NCBI RefSeq assembly: GCF_024723825.1
Contig: NZ_JANQBQ010000001.1
Span: 496,001-560,000 of the forward strand
From: Romboutsia lituseburensis
Lineage (GTDB): Bacteria > Bacillota > Clostridia > Peptostreptococcales > Peptostreptococcaceae
Reading direction: 5' to 3'
DNA length: 64,000 nt
Part shown: positions 1-9,559 of the stretch, piece after piece
Layout of the letters: each line of letters opens with the position of its first letter
Position numbering within the stretch: the stretch's first letter is position 1
Translations under genes and position numbers: made by a program
The notes under the pieces: generated by a model
What the model was told of the DNA's origin: nothing
What the model saw: only the letters and a program-made list of their open reading frames with translations
The model's database searches: none

Positions 1-60
1 AAATGCTATTTTTAATCTTTCTAAATCACCTGCTGGTGCTAGTAGTTCTACTTTTTTCAT
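1..60 (-). CDS. Peptidase U32 family protein, N-terminal fragment
   Basis: Only the first 20 codons lie in the window; the gene runs off the left edge on the minus strand. The visible start reads MKKVELLAPAGDLERLKIAF, the typical N-terminus of U32 family proteins (collagenase-like/RlhA/YrrO group), where the ELLAPAGD motif opens the TIM-barrel-like domain. A GGAG ribosome-binding site stands a few bases before the ATG. U32 proteins include proteases and RNA-hydroxylation factors, and the fragment cannot tell which this is. Confidence 0.75.
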   Translation of the reverse strand, partial: MKKVELLAPAGDLERLKIAF

Positions 61-276
61 ATGTTTCTCCTTTGCTTATATATTAAATTAAATCATAATA
101 TTTAATGTCACAAATCGTTTTATATAGTTATATTTTACCCAAATACATTATTATAAAACTTGCTTAAATTATTTTAAAAATTATTATAACTAATTTATTA
201 TACATTATATTGTCGATTTTATAAAGAATTCTATTGTATTAAAATTAAATATTAAAATATATATGAATATAAAAAT
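61..276. other. AT-rich intergenic stretch
   Basis: Spacer between the U32 gene and the terminator of the hydroxyproline operon. It must hold the minus-strand promoter of the U32 gene, but the sequence is so AT-rich that no single -35/-10 pair stands out. No ORF with a ribosome-binding site was found. Confidence 0.5.
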
Positions 277-308
277 AAAAAATGGATTCTTGAAAGAACC
301 CATTTTTA
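277..308 (-). terminator. Terminator after proC
   Basis: On the minus strand, arms ATGGGTTCTT and AGAATCCAT pair around a short loop and are followed by a long T-rich run. This is a Rho-independent terminator closing the hypE-hypD-proC transcript about 55 bp after the proC stop. Confidence 0.8.
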
Positions 309-363
309 CGTATAAGTATTTTTATCAATAAACGAAGTTATTAATTATGATTTAAGTAATCTT

Positions 364-1170
364 TTATTTACTCATTTCTTGAGATTTTTTTATACAATTT
401 TCCATAGCTTTTATAACAGCGTTTCTTAGGCCTTTTTCTTCTAAGGTTTTAACTGCCTCTATAGTAGTTCCTCCAGGAGAGCAAACCATATCTTTAAGCT
501 CACCTGGATGTTTACCGCTTTCTAAGACCATCTTTGCAGAGCCCATTACAGCTTGTGATGCAAATTTATAAGCTTGAGGTCTAGACATACCAGCACTAAC
601 TGCAGCATCTGCCATAGCTTCTATAAACATAAATACATATGCTGGAGCAGAACCACTAACACCTATTACAGCATCTATCATATTTTCAGAAACAACCTCG
701 CTCTTACCGAATGAATCAAATATATTTTTTACAGTATCTAATTCATCATCAGAGATATTTTTATTTTTACAAAGAGCACTCATACCCTCATTAACAAGCG
801 CTGGTGTATTTGGCATAGTCCTTACTATTTTTTTATCATTTCCTATGATATTTTCAATTGATTCTATTGTCTTTCCAGCTGCTATAGTAACTATTATCTT
901 ATTATTGTCTATTAAATCTTTTACAGAGTCTAGAACTAAACCATATACATTAGGTTTTACTGCTACAATAACAATGTCTGATTTTTCAACTACATCCCTT
1001 GAATCTGTAGATGTATTTACATTAAATTCAGCATTAACCTTATTTAATGTATCTTGATTTAAATCAGAAACATTTATTTTATTTGATGGTACTAACTTAG
1101 ACTTGACTATTCCACCTATCATAGCTTTAGCCATATTACCTGATCCTATAAATCCTATTGTTTTATTCAT
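364..1170 (-). CDS. proC: Pyrroline-5-carboxylate reductase
   Basis: Reduces 1-pyrroline-5-carboxylate (P5C) to L-proline with NAD(P)H in the cytosol. At 268 aa it has the usual family length. The N-terminal Rossmann motif IGFIGSGNMAKAMIGG is at residues 5-20. The C-terminal helical dimerisation domain carries GSAPAYVFMFIEAMADAA near 171-188 and SPGGTTIEA near 231. It is the last gene of a minus-strand operon behind hypE and hypD, 32 bp after hypD. HypD makes P5C from trans-4-hydroxyproline, so this enzyme completes hydroxyproline-to-proline conversion, and proline is a Stickland electron acceptor in related species. The same trio is known in Clostridioides difficile. Confidence 0.95.
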   Translation of the reverse strand: MNKTIGFIGSGNMAKAMIGGIVKSKLVPSNKINVSDLNQDTLNKVNAEFNVNTSTDSRDVVEKSDIVIVAVKPNVYGLVLDSVKDLIDNNKIIVTIAAGKTIESIENIIGNDKKIVRTMPNTPALVNEGMSALCKNKNISDDELDTVKNIFDSFGKSEVVSENMIDAVIGVSGSAPAYVFMFIEAMADAAVSAGMSRPQAYKFASQAVMGSAKMVLESGKHPGELKDMVCSPGGTTIEAVKTLEEKGLRNAVIKAMENCIKKSQEMSK

Positions 1171-1202
1171 TTACATTTCTCCTTTGATTTCAAATTTATT
1201 TA

Positions 1203-3572
1203 TTAAAATGTTTGCTCAGTTCTTTCTATTATTTCATCTTGCAAAGCTTTACTTAAGTTGTTAAAGTGATCACTATATCCTGCAACTCTTACTATTAAAT
1301 CATTGTATTCTTCAGGAGTTTTTTGAGCTTTAAGTAATATATTCTTATCAAACACATTAAATTGAATATGATGTCCATCCATATTAAAATATGCTCTTAT
1401 TAAGTTAGACATATTTTCTATACCTTCTTCCCCTTTTACTACAGAAGGTGCAAAACGTTGATTTAATAAAGTTCCTCCTGTTTTTAAGTGATCCATTTTA
1501 GAGCAAGATTTAATCACACTAGTAGGTCCATTTATATCGGCTCCTTTTTCTGGAGAAATCCCCTCTGATAATGGCTTACCTCTTAATCTCCCATTTGAGC
1601 TTGCTCCCATAACTTCTCCAAAATAAACGTGACAAGTAGTAGGTAACATGTTTATTCTATAAGTACCACCTATAGGTGATCTTCTTCCTGTTACTTCTTT
1701 ATAAAATGAATTAAATACATCTATCATTAAATCATCGGCATAATCTTCATCATTACCATATTTAGGTGTTTTATTTTTGACTAAATTGTAAATTCTTTCA
1801 TATCCTTCAAAGTTATTTTCAATAGCATTTAACAATTCTTCCATTGTAAACTTCTTATTATCAAATACATTGTATTTAATTGAAGCTAAGCTATCTGTTG
1901 TAGTTCCTATTCCTACACCTTGAATGTACTTAGTGTTATATCTAGCCCCTCCTGCGTTATAATCCTTTGCAGTTTTTATACAATCATCTACAATAACACT
2001 CATAAGAGGAGATGGCATATGTTTTGCATAAATTGATTCTATTACATTATTTCCCTTTACCTTAATATCTACAAAGTGTTTAAGTTGCTTTTTAAATGCA
2101 TCGAATAAATTTTCATATGCAATAAACTTTTTAGCATCTCCTGTTTTTAATCCAATTTGTTTTTTAGATATAGGGTCAAATCCATTATTCAAAGTAATTT
2201 CGAGAATTTTAGGTAAGTTTAAATAACCTGTTAAAACATAAGCTTCTTTTCCAAAGCATCCTGTTTCAACACATCCACTTGTTCCTCCATATCTAGCATC
2301 TTCTAAGGTCTTACCTGCATCTAAAAGCTCTTGTAAAATAGCTTCTGTATTATAAAATGCCGGTTGCCCCCATCCTTGTCTAGAAATTTCACAAGCTCGT
2401 TTTAAAAATTTCTGTGGAGTTTTCTTGCTTATTTGTACATTAGAGCTTGGCTGTAAAAGTCTCATTTCATCCATAACGTCTAATATTATATAGCTTACAT
2501 CATTTACACCATTTTTACCATCACTAGTTATTCCACCTGTATTTATATTTGCAAAGTCAGTATATGTTCCACTTTCTTTTAATGTTATACCTACTTTTGG
2601 AGGAGCAGGCTGATTATTAAATTTAACCCATAAGCATTCTAATAATTCCTTTGCTTTGTTATAGTCGATTATACCATTTTCTAAATCATCTTTATAAAAA
2701 GGATATAAATGCTGATCTAATCTACCAGGACTAAAAGCATCCCAAATATTAAGTTCAGTTGTAACACCTATATGAACAAACCAGTACATTTGAAGAGCCT
2801 GATGATATGTATTCGGTTTATTCATTGGGACTATTTCACAATTATTTGATATTAGTAAAAGTTCTTTTTTTCTGTTTTCATCATATTCATTTTGAGCTAA
2901 TTCTCTAGCATATTTTGCATATCTTTGAGCATAAATAATAATTGCATCACAAGCTATATCCATAGCTTCTAATTGAATTTTTTTATTATAAGCATTTAAG
3001 TCATTGATAAAATCAATATTATCTATCTCATCTTTTATTTCTTGTTTTAAATCCAAGAATCCTTTTTGATATATAATATCACCACATACAGTATGACCTG
3101 GAGCCCTTTGTTCCATAAATTCAGTAAAAATTCCATTTTCATAACAATCTATCCATTGTTTGTCCATTGAATTTATTATTTTCTTTCTTAATTGTCTATT
3201 TTCCCAAAAAGGTATAATTTCCTCTTTTTGTATTTTTCGTACATCATCACTTACTTTAAAAGATATCTTATCCCTCTTATCCATAATTTCTAAATCATCC
3301 ATTGTATGACAGCAAAGCTCAGGATAAGTTGGAGCCCCCTGTGCAGAGGAACCCTTTTCTCCTACAATTAGTTCTCCCTCATTTATACAAAGACTTCTAT
3401 TTTCCATATAGTGCTTAAATGCTAATGCCCTAAGTACTGGAACTTCAACACTACCTTCATATTTTTTATATGCTTGTGTTATAAGCTTCGCTCTTTCTAT
3501 ACTTATATATGGTTTTGTATCTATACTTTCTTGTCTTAATTTTTTAGTTCTATCAAAACTTCCCCTTAACAT
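1203..3572 (-). CDS. hypD: Trans-4-hydroxy-L-proline dehydratase (glycyl radical enzyme)
   Basis: Removes water from trans-4-hydroxy-L-proline by radical chemistry, giving P5C. The 789-aa length equals that of the characterised C. difficile enzyme. The active-site segment GGTSGCVETGCFG (thiyl-radical cysteine around residue 434) and the C-terminal glycyl-radical motif VRVAGYSD (Gly765 by counting from the C-terminus) are both present. SPGRLDQHLYPFY and the early PTYPELCCHT segment are also typical of this GRE group. It starts 2 bp after the hypE stop, with its GGGGG ribosome-binding site inside the end of hypE, so the two are translationally coupled. Other GREs (PFL, choline or glycerol dehydratases) are less likely given the proC neighbour and the length. 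Confidence 0.95.
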   Translation of the reverse strand: MLRGSFDRTKKLRQESIDTKPYISIERAKLITQAYKKYEGSVEVPVLRALAFKHYMENRSLCINEGELIVGEKGSSAQGAPTYPELCCHTMDDLEIMDKRDKISFKVSDDVRKIQKEEIIPFWENRQLRKKIINSMDKQWIDCYENGIFTEFMEQRAPGHTVCGDIIYQKGFLDLKQEIKDEIDNIDFINDLNAYNKKIQLEAMDIACDAIIIYAQRYAKYARELAQNEYDENRKKELLLISNNCEIVPMNKPNTYHQALQMYWFVHIGVTTELNIWDAFSPGRLDQHLYPFYKDDLENGIIDYNKAKELLECLWVKFNNQPAPPKVGITLKESGTYTDFANINTGGITSDGKNGVNDVSYIILDVMDEMRLLQPSSNVQISKKTPQKFLKRACEISRQGWGQPAFYNTEAILQELLDAGKTLEDARYGGTSGCVETGCFGKEAYVLTGYLNLPKILEITLNNGFDPISKKQIGLKTGDAKKFIAYENLFDAFKKQLKHFVDIKVKGNNVIESIYAKHMPSPLMSVIVDDCIKTAKDYNAGGARYNTKYIQGVGIGTTTDSLASIKYNVFDNKKFTMEELLNAIENNFEGYERIYNLVKNKTPKYGNDEDYADDLMIDVFNSFYKEVTGRRSPIGGTYRINMLPTTCHVYFGEVMGASSNGRLRGKPLSEGISPEKGADINGPTSVIKSCSKMDHLKTGGTLLNQRFAPSVVKGEEGIENMSNLIRAYFNMDGHHIQFNVFDKNILLKAQKTPEEYNDLIVRVAGYSDHFNNLSKALQDEIIERTEQTF

Positions 3573-3574
3573 AT

Positions 3575-4486
3575 TTATCCCCCTATTTTAGTTATAAAAT
3601 GATTATTTTCAAACAACAAACTAATTTCTTTTAATTTTTCTTCACTTGGAGTTTTAAACTCAGTACCCTCATACTTTTTATTTAGCTTTGTGTATTTATA
3701 GATACCTATATCATGATATGGAAGAAGATTTATATTTTTTATATTTAATGGTGATAAAAATTTTATTATTTTTTTTATCTCAGTGTTTTCTTTGTCTACA
3801 TTTACTCCTTCTATTAAAGGTATCCTAATAGTTATACTTACATCTTCATCTGATAGTTTTTCTAAATTATCAAGTATTAATTTATTATCTACACCTGTAA
3901 ATAATAGATGCTTTTCACCATCTATTAGCTTAATATCATATAAGAATAAATCTGTATATGGTAAAATTTTTTTGAACTTTTCAAACGAAGTAAAACCACA
4001 AGTATCAATTGTAGTATGTATGCCTTTATCTTTGCAAGACTTAAGTATCTGTTTAATAAAAAAGATATCTGATGTCATAACTTCTCCCCCAGATAAAGTA
4101 ACGCCACCATTAGATTCTTCATAAAAAATCATGTCTTTTTCAATTTCATTAACTAGTTGGTTAACAGTATATATTTTACCTGCTATTTCACGAGCATTAT
4201 TTAAACAATAATCCAAACAAATTTCACAAAATTCACACTTTTCTTTGTGCAGATATATTTGATTATTCTCTTTATATATAGCATGATTAGGGCAATGATT
4301 CATACATGAATCACATTGAGTACATTTTTCTAGATTATATAGTACTTCTTTTGTGTATTTCTGACTTTCTGGATTGTGACACCAAGCACATTTTAGAGGA
4401 CAACCCTTAAAAAAAATAGTAGTTCTAATACCAGGTCCGTCGTGAATACTACATTTTTGTATGTTTATAACTAATGGATTATTCAT
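3575..4486 (-). CDS. hypE: HypD-activating radical SAM enzyme
   Basis: Glycyl-radical-enzyme activase. It uses S-adenosylmethionine and a [4Fe-4S] cluster to abstract hydrogen from the HypD glycine. The radical SAM motif GCPLKCAWCHNPES (CxxxCxxC) lies near residue 29. It is followed by a two-cluster ferredoxin insert (CTQCDSCMNHC and CEFCEICLDYC) and SGGEVM at about 131, the usual activase layout. It is the first gene of the operon, with ribosome-binding site AATAGGGGGTAAA before the ATG. Its placement directly before hypD makes HypD the obvious substrate. Confidence 0.93.
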   Translation of the reverse strand: MNNPLVINIQKCSIHDGPGIRTTIFFKGCPLKCAWCHNPESQKYTKEVLYNLEKCTQCDSCMNHCPNHAIYKENNQIYLHKEKCEFCEICLDYCLNNAREIAGKIYTVNQLVNEIEKDMIFYEESNGGVTLSGGEVMTSDIFFIKQILKSCKDKGIHTTIDTCGFTSFEKFKKILPYTDLFLYDIKLIDGEKHLLFTGVDNKLILDNLEKLSDEDVSITIRIPLIEGVNVDKENTEIKKIIKFLSPLNIKNINLLPYHDIGIYKYTKLNKKYEGTEFKTPSEEKLKEISLLFENNHFITKIGG

Positions 4487-4593
4487 TTTACCCCCTATTT
4501 AATTTAAATTTTCATCTATATTTTTAACATACTATACTAATAATACTTTGTCTATATAAGTTTTTAAATTTCTATATACTTACTTTAAAAACT

Positions 4594-4636
4594 AAAAAAA
4601 TACCTTAAAATATGTTAGATTAAGATATTTTTTTTA
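4594..4636 (-). terminator. Probable terminator after the YhaM-like gene
   Basis: AAAAATACCTTA and TAAGATATTTTT flank a short loop, with one mismatch in the stem and T-rich ends on both sides. It lies about 45 bp past the stop of the minus-strand YhaM-like gene. AT-rich context makes the call tentative. Confidence 0.5.
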
Positions 4637-4680
4637 GTCTTAAATATATTATTTTTTTAATATATATTGCTTAATATAAT

Positions 4681-5577
4681 TTATAGATATAGTTTTTTAT
4701 CTATTCGCCTGTCATACTCTGACCAACTATTTTCTTTGGTAACTTCTTTTATCTGATTAATTCTATTTAAAGTAGCATCTACACTATCTGCATAATTTAA
4801 TATAAAAGATTCTTCCATGTTAGCCTCTCTTGGAGAACCATATTCAATTTTTCCGTGATGTTGTATTATACATCCTTTTATCCTTCTTATAAAGTCATCA
4901 CTAAATGGATAGTCTATATTATTAAAAGCTCTGTCTATTAATTGAACACCTATGGCTATATGCCCTTCTAATTCACCTTGTAATGTATATTTAAAAGGCC
5001 CATTGTAATCAAGCTCATAAATTTTACCTATATCATGCAATTTAGCACTAAGAACTGCTATTTCTCTCCGTCTACAATTGTATCTATCACATAACACTTT
5101 AGTTAAATACATTACACCTAGTGTATGTTCACATAATCCACCTATGTAATTATGATGCATAGATATTCCTCCAATAGCTACTTTAAATTTAGATATAAAA
5201 TCTTGATCTTTAAAAAAGTAATCATTTAGAAGCTTACCTTCTTGTGAAGTTATACATTCCTCTGATATTATTTCTATTTCATTCATAATGCAATCTATAG
5301 ATCTATTTACAGTAGGAAGATAGTCTTCTAAGTTATAATCTGTTAATTTTTCAAGTTGTTCTATATCTAATATAAAAGTTTTTTTAGTATTAATACTTAT
5401 AATATCTCCTATCTCTAATTTAATTCTAGAGGGTACCTTTCCTTTTATCTGATCACTTTTATCACTTAATAGATAAACTACTTTATCAGCATCTTTGTAT
5501 AGTCTCTTCATTACTAAAAGAGATGTATTAAATTGTTGTCCATTTTCTATATCTTTTAAAAATTTTTTTTTACTCAT
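4681..5577 (-). CDS. YhaM-like 3'-5' exoribonuclease (OB fold plus HD domain)
   Basis: The N-terminal ~90 residues look like the OB-type nucleic-acid-binding fold of YhaM. The C-terminal part is an HD phosphohydrolase: HHNYIGGLCEHTLGV (about 140-154), the HD pair in AKLHDIGKIYEL (about 182), then IQHHGKIEYGSP (about 238). Length (298 aa) and domain order match Bacillus YhaM (about 310 aa), which trims RNA and single-stranded DNA 3' ends with Mn2+. It stands alone between the hyp operon and a histidine kinase gene, on the same strand. Another HD hydrolase is possible, but the OB-HD order favours YhaM. Confidence 0.85.
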   Translation of the reverse strand: MSKKKFLKDIENGQQFNTSLLVMKRLYKDADKVVYLLSDKSDQIKGKVPSRIKLEIGDIISINTKKTFILDIEQLEKLTDYNLEDYLPTVNRSIDCIMNEIEIISEECITSQEGKLLNDYFFKDQDFISKFKVAIGGISMHHNYIGGLCEHTLGVMYLTKVLCDRYNCRRREIAVLSAKLHDIGKIYELDYNGPFKYTLQGELEGHIAIGVQLIDRAFNNIDYPFSDDFIRRIKGCIIQHHGKIEYGSPREANMEESFILNYADSVDATLNRINQIKEVTKENSWSEYDRRIDKKLYL

Positions 5578-5725
5578 AACTTTTATACACTCATTTCTTT
5601 TAAATAGTTTTATTTAAATTTATTATTTCTATAGTTAATCTTTTTTATTTGTTAAACTTATCATTTTGAATAAAATAAGATTCAACCCTTTTATGAGTAT
5701 ATTTAAATTTTGAGAAATAGATATA

Positions 5726-7297
5726 TTAGTATATATCAGAAAATTCGATGCTCATTCTTTCTACTAATTCATTTGTATTTATTAACTTATCATTTATTTT
5801 TAAAACCTTTTTAGTATTTAAACATTCTTTAGTATATGGTAGTTTTACTATAAATTCAGTTCCTAAACCTATTTTACTGTTTACTGATATATTTCCATTA
5901 TGAATCTCAATAAGTGACTTAGTTAATGATAATCCTATTCCACTGCCTTCACTATGTTTTGTTAGTCTGTTGTCAATTTGTTTAAATCTTTTAAATATTT
6001 CATCTTGTTTTTCTTTGGGAATTCCAATACCTGTATCTTTTACTTTTATTTCAAATACATTTTGATTTAATTGTAAGATTACATCGATCCTTCCATTAGG
6101 CTTATTATATTTTATTGCGTTTGATATTAAATTTAACATTACACGCTCTATTTTTTCCATATCAAAACTAATAATACATTCCTCAATATAAGTATCAAAG
6201 ATCATTGTTAATTCTTTTTGATGTATAAACTCTGAAACAGAATCACATATATTTTCTATAAATTGTACAATATCCCCATTTTGAGCATTCAATTCTAAAT
6301 ATCCATTGTTTAATCGATTAGAGTCTATAAAGTTGTTAATTAATCTTAAAGATCTTTTAGAATTTTGCTTTATAATATCTAAATATGATCCACATAAAGA
6401 TTTTATGTCATCATTATCTTTTATTTTTAGATCTATCATTTGTAAGCAACTAAATATTAAGTTAAGAGGTGTTCTTAGCTCATGTGATAAATTAGCGAAA
6501 AAATCTGCTTTTATTCTTTCCTCTTCTACTTCTTTTAATATACGATCTGTAATATCACGTGATATTCCAACAATTCCAAGAATTCTATTTTCACTATCAA
6601 AACACGGTGCTTTTATGGTTTCAATATGCCTGAGGTCATTTCCAAAGTAAATGACTTCATGAAATACTTCAGATTTTTTACTTTCAAGTATTTTATCATC
6701 AGATTCTTTGAAGTTATCGCTAATATCTTTAAATATCTCAAGATCATAATTAGTTTTGCCTATAACATCTTCTTTTAATAACTTTGTATCTTGTAAAAAG
6801 CTCCTATTTACATCCATATATCTTCCCTCTAAATCTCGATAAAATATATGATCAGGAATAGAATCACTAACAACATCTAGTATTTTTTTATGATCAAATT
6901 CTAAAGCTATCTTTTTGTTATATTCTAAAATATTCTCTGTATCATTATATCCTTCATAAGTAGGATAAAAGTAAATTATAAAATAACTGTCACATATCGT
7001 TTGAATAGTTATTTTAAACCATTGTGATGCTTTTGATATATAGCATATAAAATTTTGATTACATAGTTTATTTTTGCAACCATCTTTATTTAAATTGTAA
7101 TTAATAGTCTTGATAAAATCCTTCAAAAATTCTTCTTCTGATAAATTATAGTCTTTAACCAAACCATTTATTAAAACGCTATAACCTTTAACAGAAACTA
7201 ATTCTATGCCATTTGTATTTATCTTTAATTCTCCGAATATAGCTGGTATAGGCATATTTTCTATCATATTAATAATTACCTTGTTTAAATTATTCAT
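5726..7297 (-). CDS. Soluble PAS-domain sensor histidine kinase
   Basis: Cytosolic hybrid-free histidine kinase of 523 aa. The first ~125 residues are unassigned, with several cysteines. Next come a PAS domain (about 145-250; DHIFYRDLEGRYMDVNRSFL and GIVGISRDIT), a DHp helix with the phospho-accepting His in FFANLSHELRTPLNLI (about 270), and an HATPase domain with NLISNAIKYNKP (N box), DTGIGIPKE (G1) and GSGIGLSL (G2). No transmembrane segment is visible, so it probably senses an internal signal, perhaps redox or a ligand bound by PAS. No response regulator adjoins it, so the partner is unknown. Ribosome-binding site GGAAGGG fixes the start. Confidence 0.9.
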   Translation of the reverse strand: MNNLNKVIINMIENMPIPAIFGELKINTNGIELVSVKGYSVLINGLVKDYNLSEEEFLKDFIKTINYNLNKDGCKNKLCNQNFICYISKASQWFKITIQTICDSYFIIYFYPTYEGYNDTENILEYNKKIALEFDHKKILDVVSDSIPDHIFYRDLEGRYMDVNRSFLQDTKLLKEDVIGKTNYDLEIFKDISDNFKESDDKILESKKSEVFHEVIYFGNDLRHIETIKAPCFDSENRILGIVGISRDITDRILKEVEEERIKADFFANLSHELRTPLNLIFSCLQMIDLKIKDNDDIKSLCGSYLDIIKQNSKRSLRLINNFIDSNRLNNGYLELNAQNGDIVQFIENICDSVSEFIHQKELTMIFDTYIEECIISFDMEKIERVMLNLISNAIKYNKPNGRIDVILQLNQNVFEIKVKDTGIGIPKEKQDEIFKRFKQIDNRLTKHSEGSGIGLSLTKSLIEIHNGNISVNSKIGLGTEFIVKLPYTKECLNTKKVLKINDKLINTNELVERMSIEFSDIY

Positions 7298-7428
7298 TAT
7301 ATATCCCTTCCAAATAATATTTACATTTAATTAAACTTTCCCCTTTATGCAAATTATATCATTTTAAAACTATTTATGACAATAATTGAATATAAGGTTT
7401 TCATAACTTTCATTTTATACACAAAAAT

Positions 7429-7478
7429 AATAAATACCCTTCATTAAATACGAAATTTATTAATGAAGGGTATTTATT
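7429..7478 (-). terminator. Terminator after the hydrogenase gene
   Basis: Near-perfect 19-bp stem (AATAAATACCCTTCATTAA with its complement) around a short loop directly after the stop codon at 7482, followed on the minus strand by a T-rich stretch. Strong Rho-independent terminator. Confidence 0.9.
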
Positions 7479-7481
7479 ATT

Positions 7482-9422
7482 TTATTTATTTTTCTTTACT
7501 TTTACAAAATATTTTGTGTGTAAAAGTTCGTGTGCCTTATGACTTAAAGGATGATCTAAATATTTTTCATAAATTGCAAGTACAGCAGGATTTTCATAAG
7601 ATCTTCTAATTGGAAGTGATCTATCTATACTATTTAAACCTTCTGCTCTTTGCTGTAATACTTCATTTCTTTTTCTAGCCTTTGGCTGCCCGCCACCGCC
7701 AACACATCCATACGTACAAGCCATAATCTCAATGGCATGGAAGAATTCTTCTCCTTCTCTTATCTTATCTAACATTTTGCCTGCTTCTTTTAATCCATAT
7801 GTTATACCTATTCTTAGCTTTAAATCTCCTACTTCAAGTTCACATGCTCTAAAAGAATCCCAACCTCTTAATTGTTCAAATTCTATATTATCAACTCTTT
7901 TACCTGTCATTTTCTCAACTGCCGTTCTTGTAGCAGCTTCTATAACCCCACCTGTTCTACCAAATATGACTCCTGCGCCTGTATATTCACCTAACACTTG
8001 ATCTATAGGCTCGTCTTCAATTATACTCAAATCTATACCTGAATCTTTAAAAATCTTTACAAGTTCAGCTGTTGTAATTACATAATCAACATCATAGTTA
8101 AGTCCTCTGGAAAACTCAGGTCTTGAAGCTTCATATTTTTTTGCTATACATGGCATAATTGCTACTGATGTAATTTGATCTCTTTCTAGTCCATGCTCTC
8201 TTCCCCATAAATCTTTAGCCACAGTCGCAAACATTTGCATTGGTGATTTAGCTGATGATGGCACATCTAGCATATCACCATAGTTTTGCTCTATAAATTT
8301 TACCCATGCAGGGCAACATGATGTAAGAATAGGAAGTTTTACATCCTTATCTCCAGCTAAATGCTTTTCTAGCCTTTCTTGAAGCTCAGCTGCTTCTTCC
8401 ATTATGGTCAAATCTGCAGCCCATGTAGTATCAAATACATATTCTACCCCTAACTTTCTAAGACCTGCAGCTATTTTATTTTCAACATTTGTACCTGGCT
8501 CAAACCCAAATGCTTCTCCAATAGCAACCCTTACTGCTGGTGCCATTTGTGTTATTACAACTTTATTTGGTGTAGCTAAATCTCTTAAAAACTTAAATGT
8601 ATTATCTCCTGCTGTTATAGCATTTACAGGACATGCAGCTATACACTGACCACAATGTGTACATCTTGTATAATCTATGTAATGTTGTTTTTTAGGTTCT
8701 CCATTTATACAATCGACAGGACATGCTCTTTTACAAGCTCCACATCCTATACATTTAGATGTTATTCTTAGTTTTATTAAATGATTACATTGTGATGTGT
8801 AACATCTATTTTCCTCTATATGTTCTTTGATTTCTTCATAAAATTTATCTATTATCTCCTCTATTATATTATGTTTTTGATTTACCTTTTCTTTAACAGT
8901 TCCTGTTAGTCTTCTTAAGAGATATACATCTCTCATATTAGCTCTACCTTTACTTATTCTATCAAGAAGTTTCCAAATCCTAATTATTTCTTTTTTAGCA
9001 ACTTCATATTCCTCAAGTCCACCGTCTTGAATTTTGCCCAATAAATAATCTACATAGAATTTAGCATATTGTATTATACAATCCTCTTGAGAAAGTATTA
9101 TTATGTTTCTACTTGTACCATTGTCAAAAAGTTTAAAATCTAACTCTTTGTCTAAGCTATCTTCTGTTAAAAATCCTCCAAATGGAATACCAAGTTGAGC
9201 AGCCTTAAAGCCACTATCATTTAATAAACCTCCAGCTTGAGTTATTATCTCAGCTAAGGTAGCATTTTCAGGTATTTCTATTATTCCAGGGTTATTTATT
9301 TTACCAGATATAGCAATAGTTCTTTTACTTTTATCTGTTATTTTTTTTAATTCATCTTCACTAAAAACTGAAAATACAGATCCTAGTGAACTTTGTATTA
9401 ATGTTTGTTTTTTATTTTGCAT
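7482..9422 (-). CDS. [FeFe] hydrogenase with NuoF-like N-terminus
   Basis: Catalyses reversible H2 production or oxidation with an H-cluster. Order along the 646 aa: an SLBB-type domain (about 35-95, ISGKINNPGIIEIPENATL); a region resembling the NuoF C-terminal cluster domain but lacking its CxxCxxC ligands (about 110-190); CYTSQC; two [4Fe-4S] motifs (CIGCGACKRACPVDC and CTHCGQCIAACPVNA, about 225-270); then the H-cluster domain with L1 TSCCPAW, L2 MPCIAKKYE and L3 ACTYGCVGGGGQP. All four H-cluster cysteines are kept, but L1 has PAW rather than PGW and L3 has CTYGC rather than the usual CPGGC. It is transcribed alone, so the electron partner is not visible. A sensory or group-B-like role is possible. 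Confidence 0.92.
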   Translation of the reverse strand: MQNKKQTLIQSSLGSVFSVFSEDELKKITDKSKRTIAISGKINNPGIIEIPENATLAEIITQAGGLLNDSGFKAAQLGIPFGGFLTEDSLDKELDFKLFDNGTSRNIIILSQEDCIIQYAKFYVDYLLGKIQDGGLEEYEVAKKEIIRIWKLLDRISKGRANMRDVYLLRRLTGTVKEKVNQKHNIIEEIIDKFYEEIKEHIEENRCYTSQCNHLIKLRITSKCIGCGACKRACPVDCINGEPKKQHYIDYTRCTHCGQCIAACPVNAITAGDNTFKFLRDLATPNKVVITQMAPAVRVAIGEAFGFEPGTNVENKIAAGLRKLGVEYVFDTTWAADLTIMEEAAELQERLEKHLAGDKDVKLPILTSCCPAWVKFIEQNYGDMLDVPSSAKSPMQMFATVAKDLWGREHGLERDQITSVAIMPCIAKKYEASRPEFSRGLNYDVDYVITTAELVKIFKDSGIDLSIIEDEPIDQVLGEYTGAGVIFGRTGGVIEAATRTAVEKMTGKRVDNIEFEQLRGWDSFRACELEVGDLKLRIGITYGLKEAGKMLDKIREGEEFFHAIEIMACTYGCVGGGGQPKARKRNEVLQQRAEGLNSIDRSLPIRRSYENPAVLAIYEKYLDHPLSHKAHELLHTKYFVKVKKNK

Positions 9423-9518
9423 TTTTTACTCCTTATATATTTAATTTTAAAATATTTTATTTACTTTATTTACTATTTAATTTTTCCATCTGTATATAAT
9501 CTTATACTTAAAAAGACA

Positions 9519-9547
9519 CAAGAGAGTTTTCATATGAAAACTCCCTT
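9519..9547 (-). terminator. Terminator after the small basic protein gene
   Basis: GAGTTTTC and GAAAACTC form a palindrome extended by CAAG/CTTG; a TCTTTTTAAG run follows on the minus strand. It lies 13 bp beyond the stop codon of the 53-aa gene. Confidence 0.7.
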
Positions 9548-9559
9548 GATTAAATTTGC

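Noticed and set aside
845-1057. Plus-strand 70-codon ORF inside proC
   Set aside because: Antisense to a clearly conserved gene, no ribosome-binding site, hydrophobic composition typical of reverse frames.
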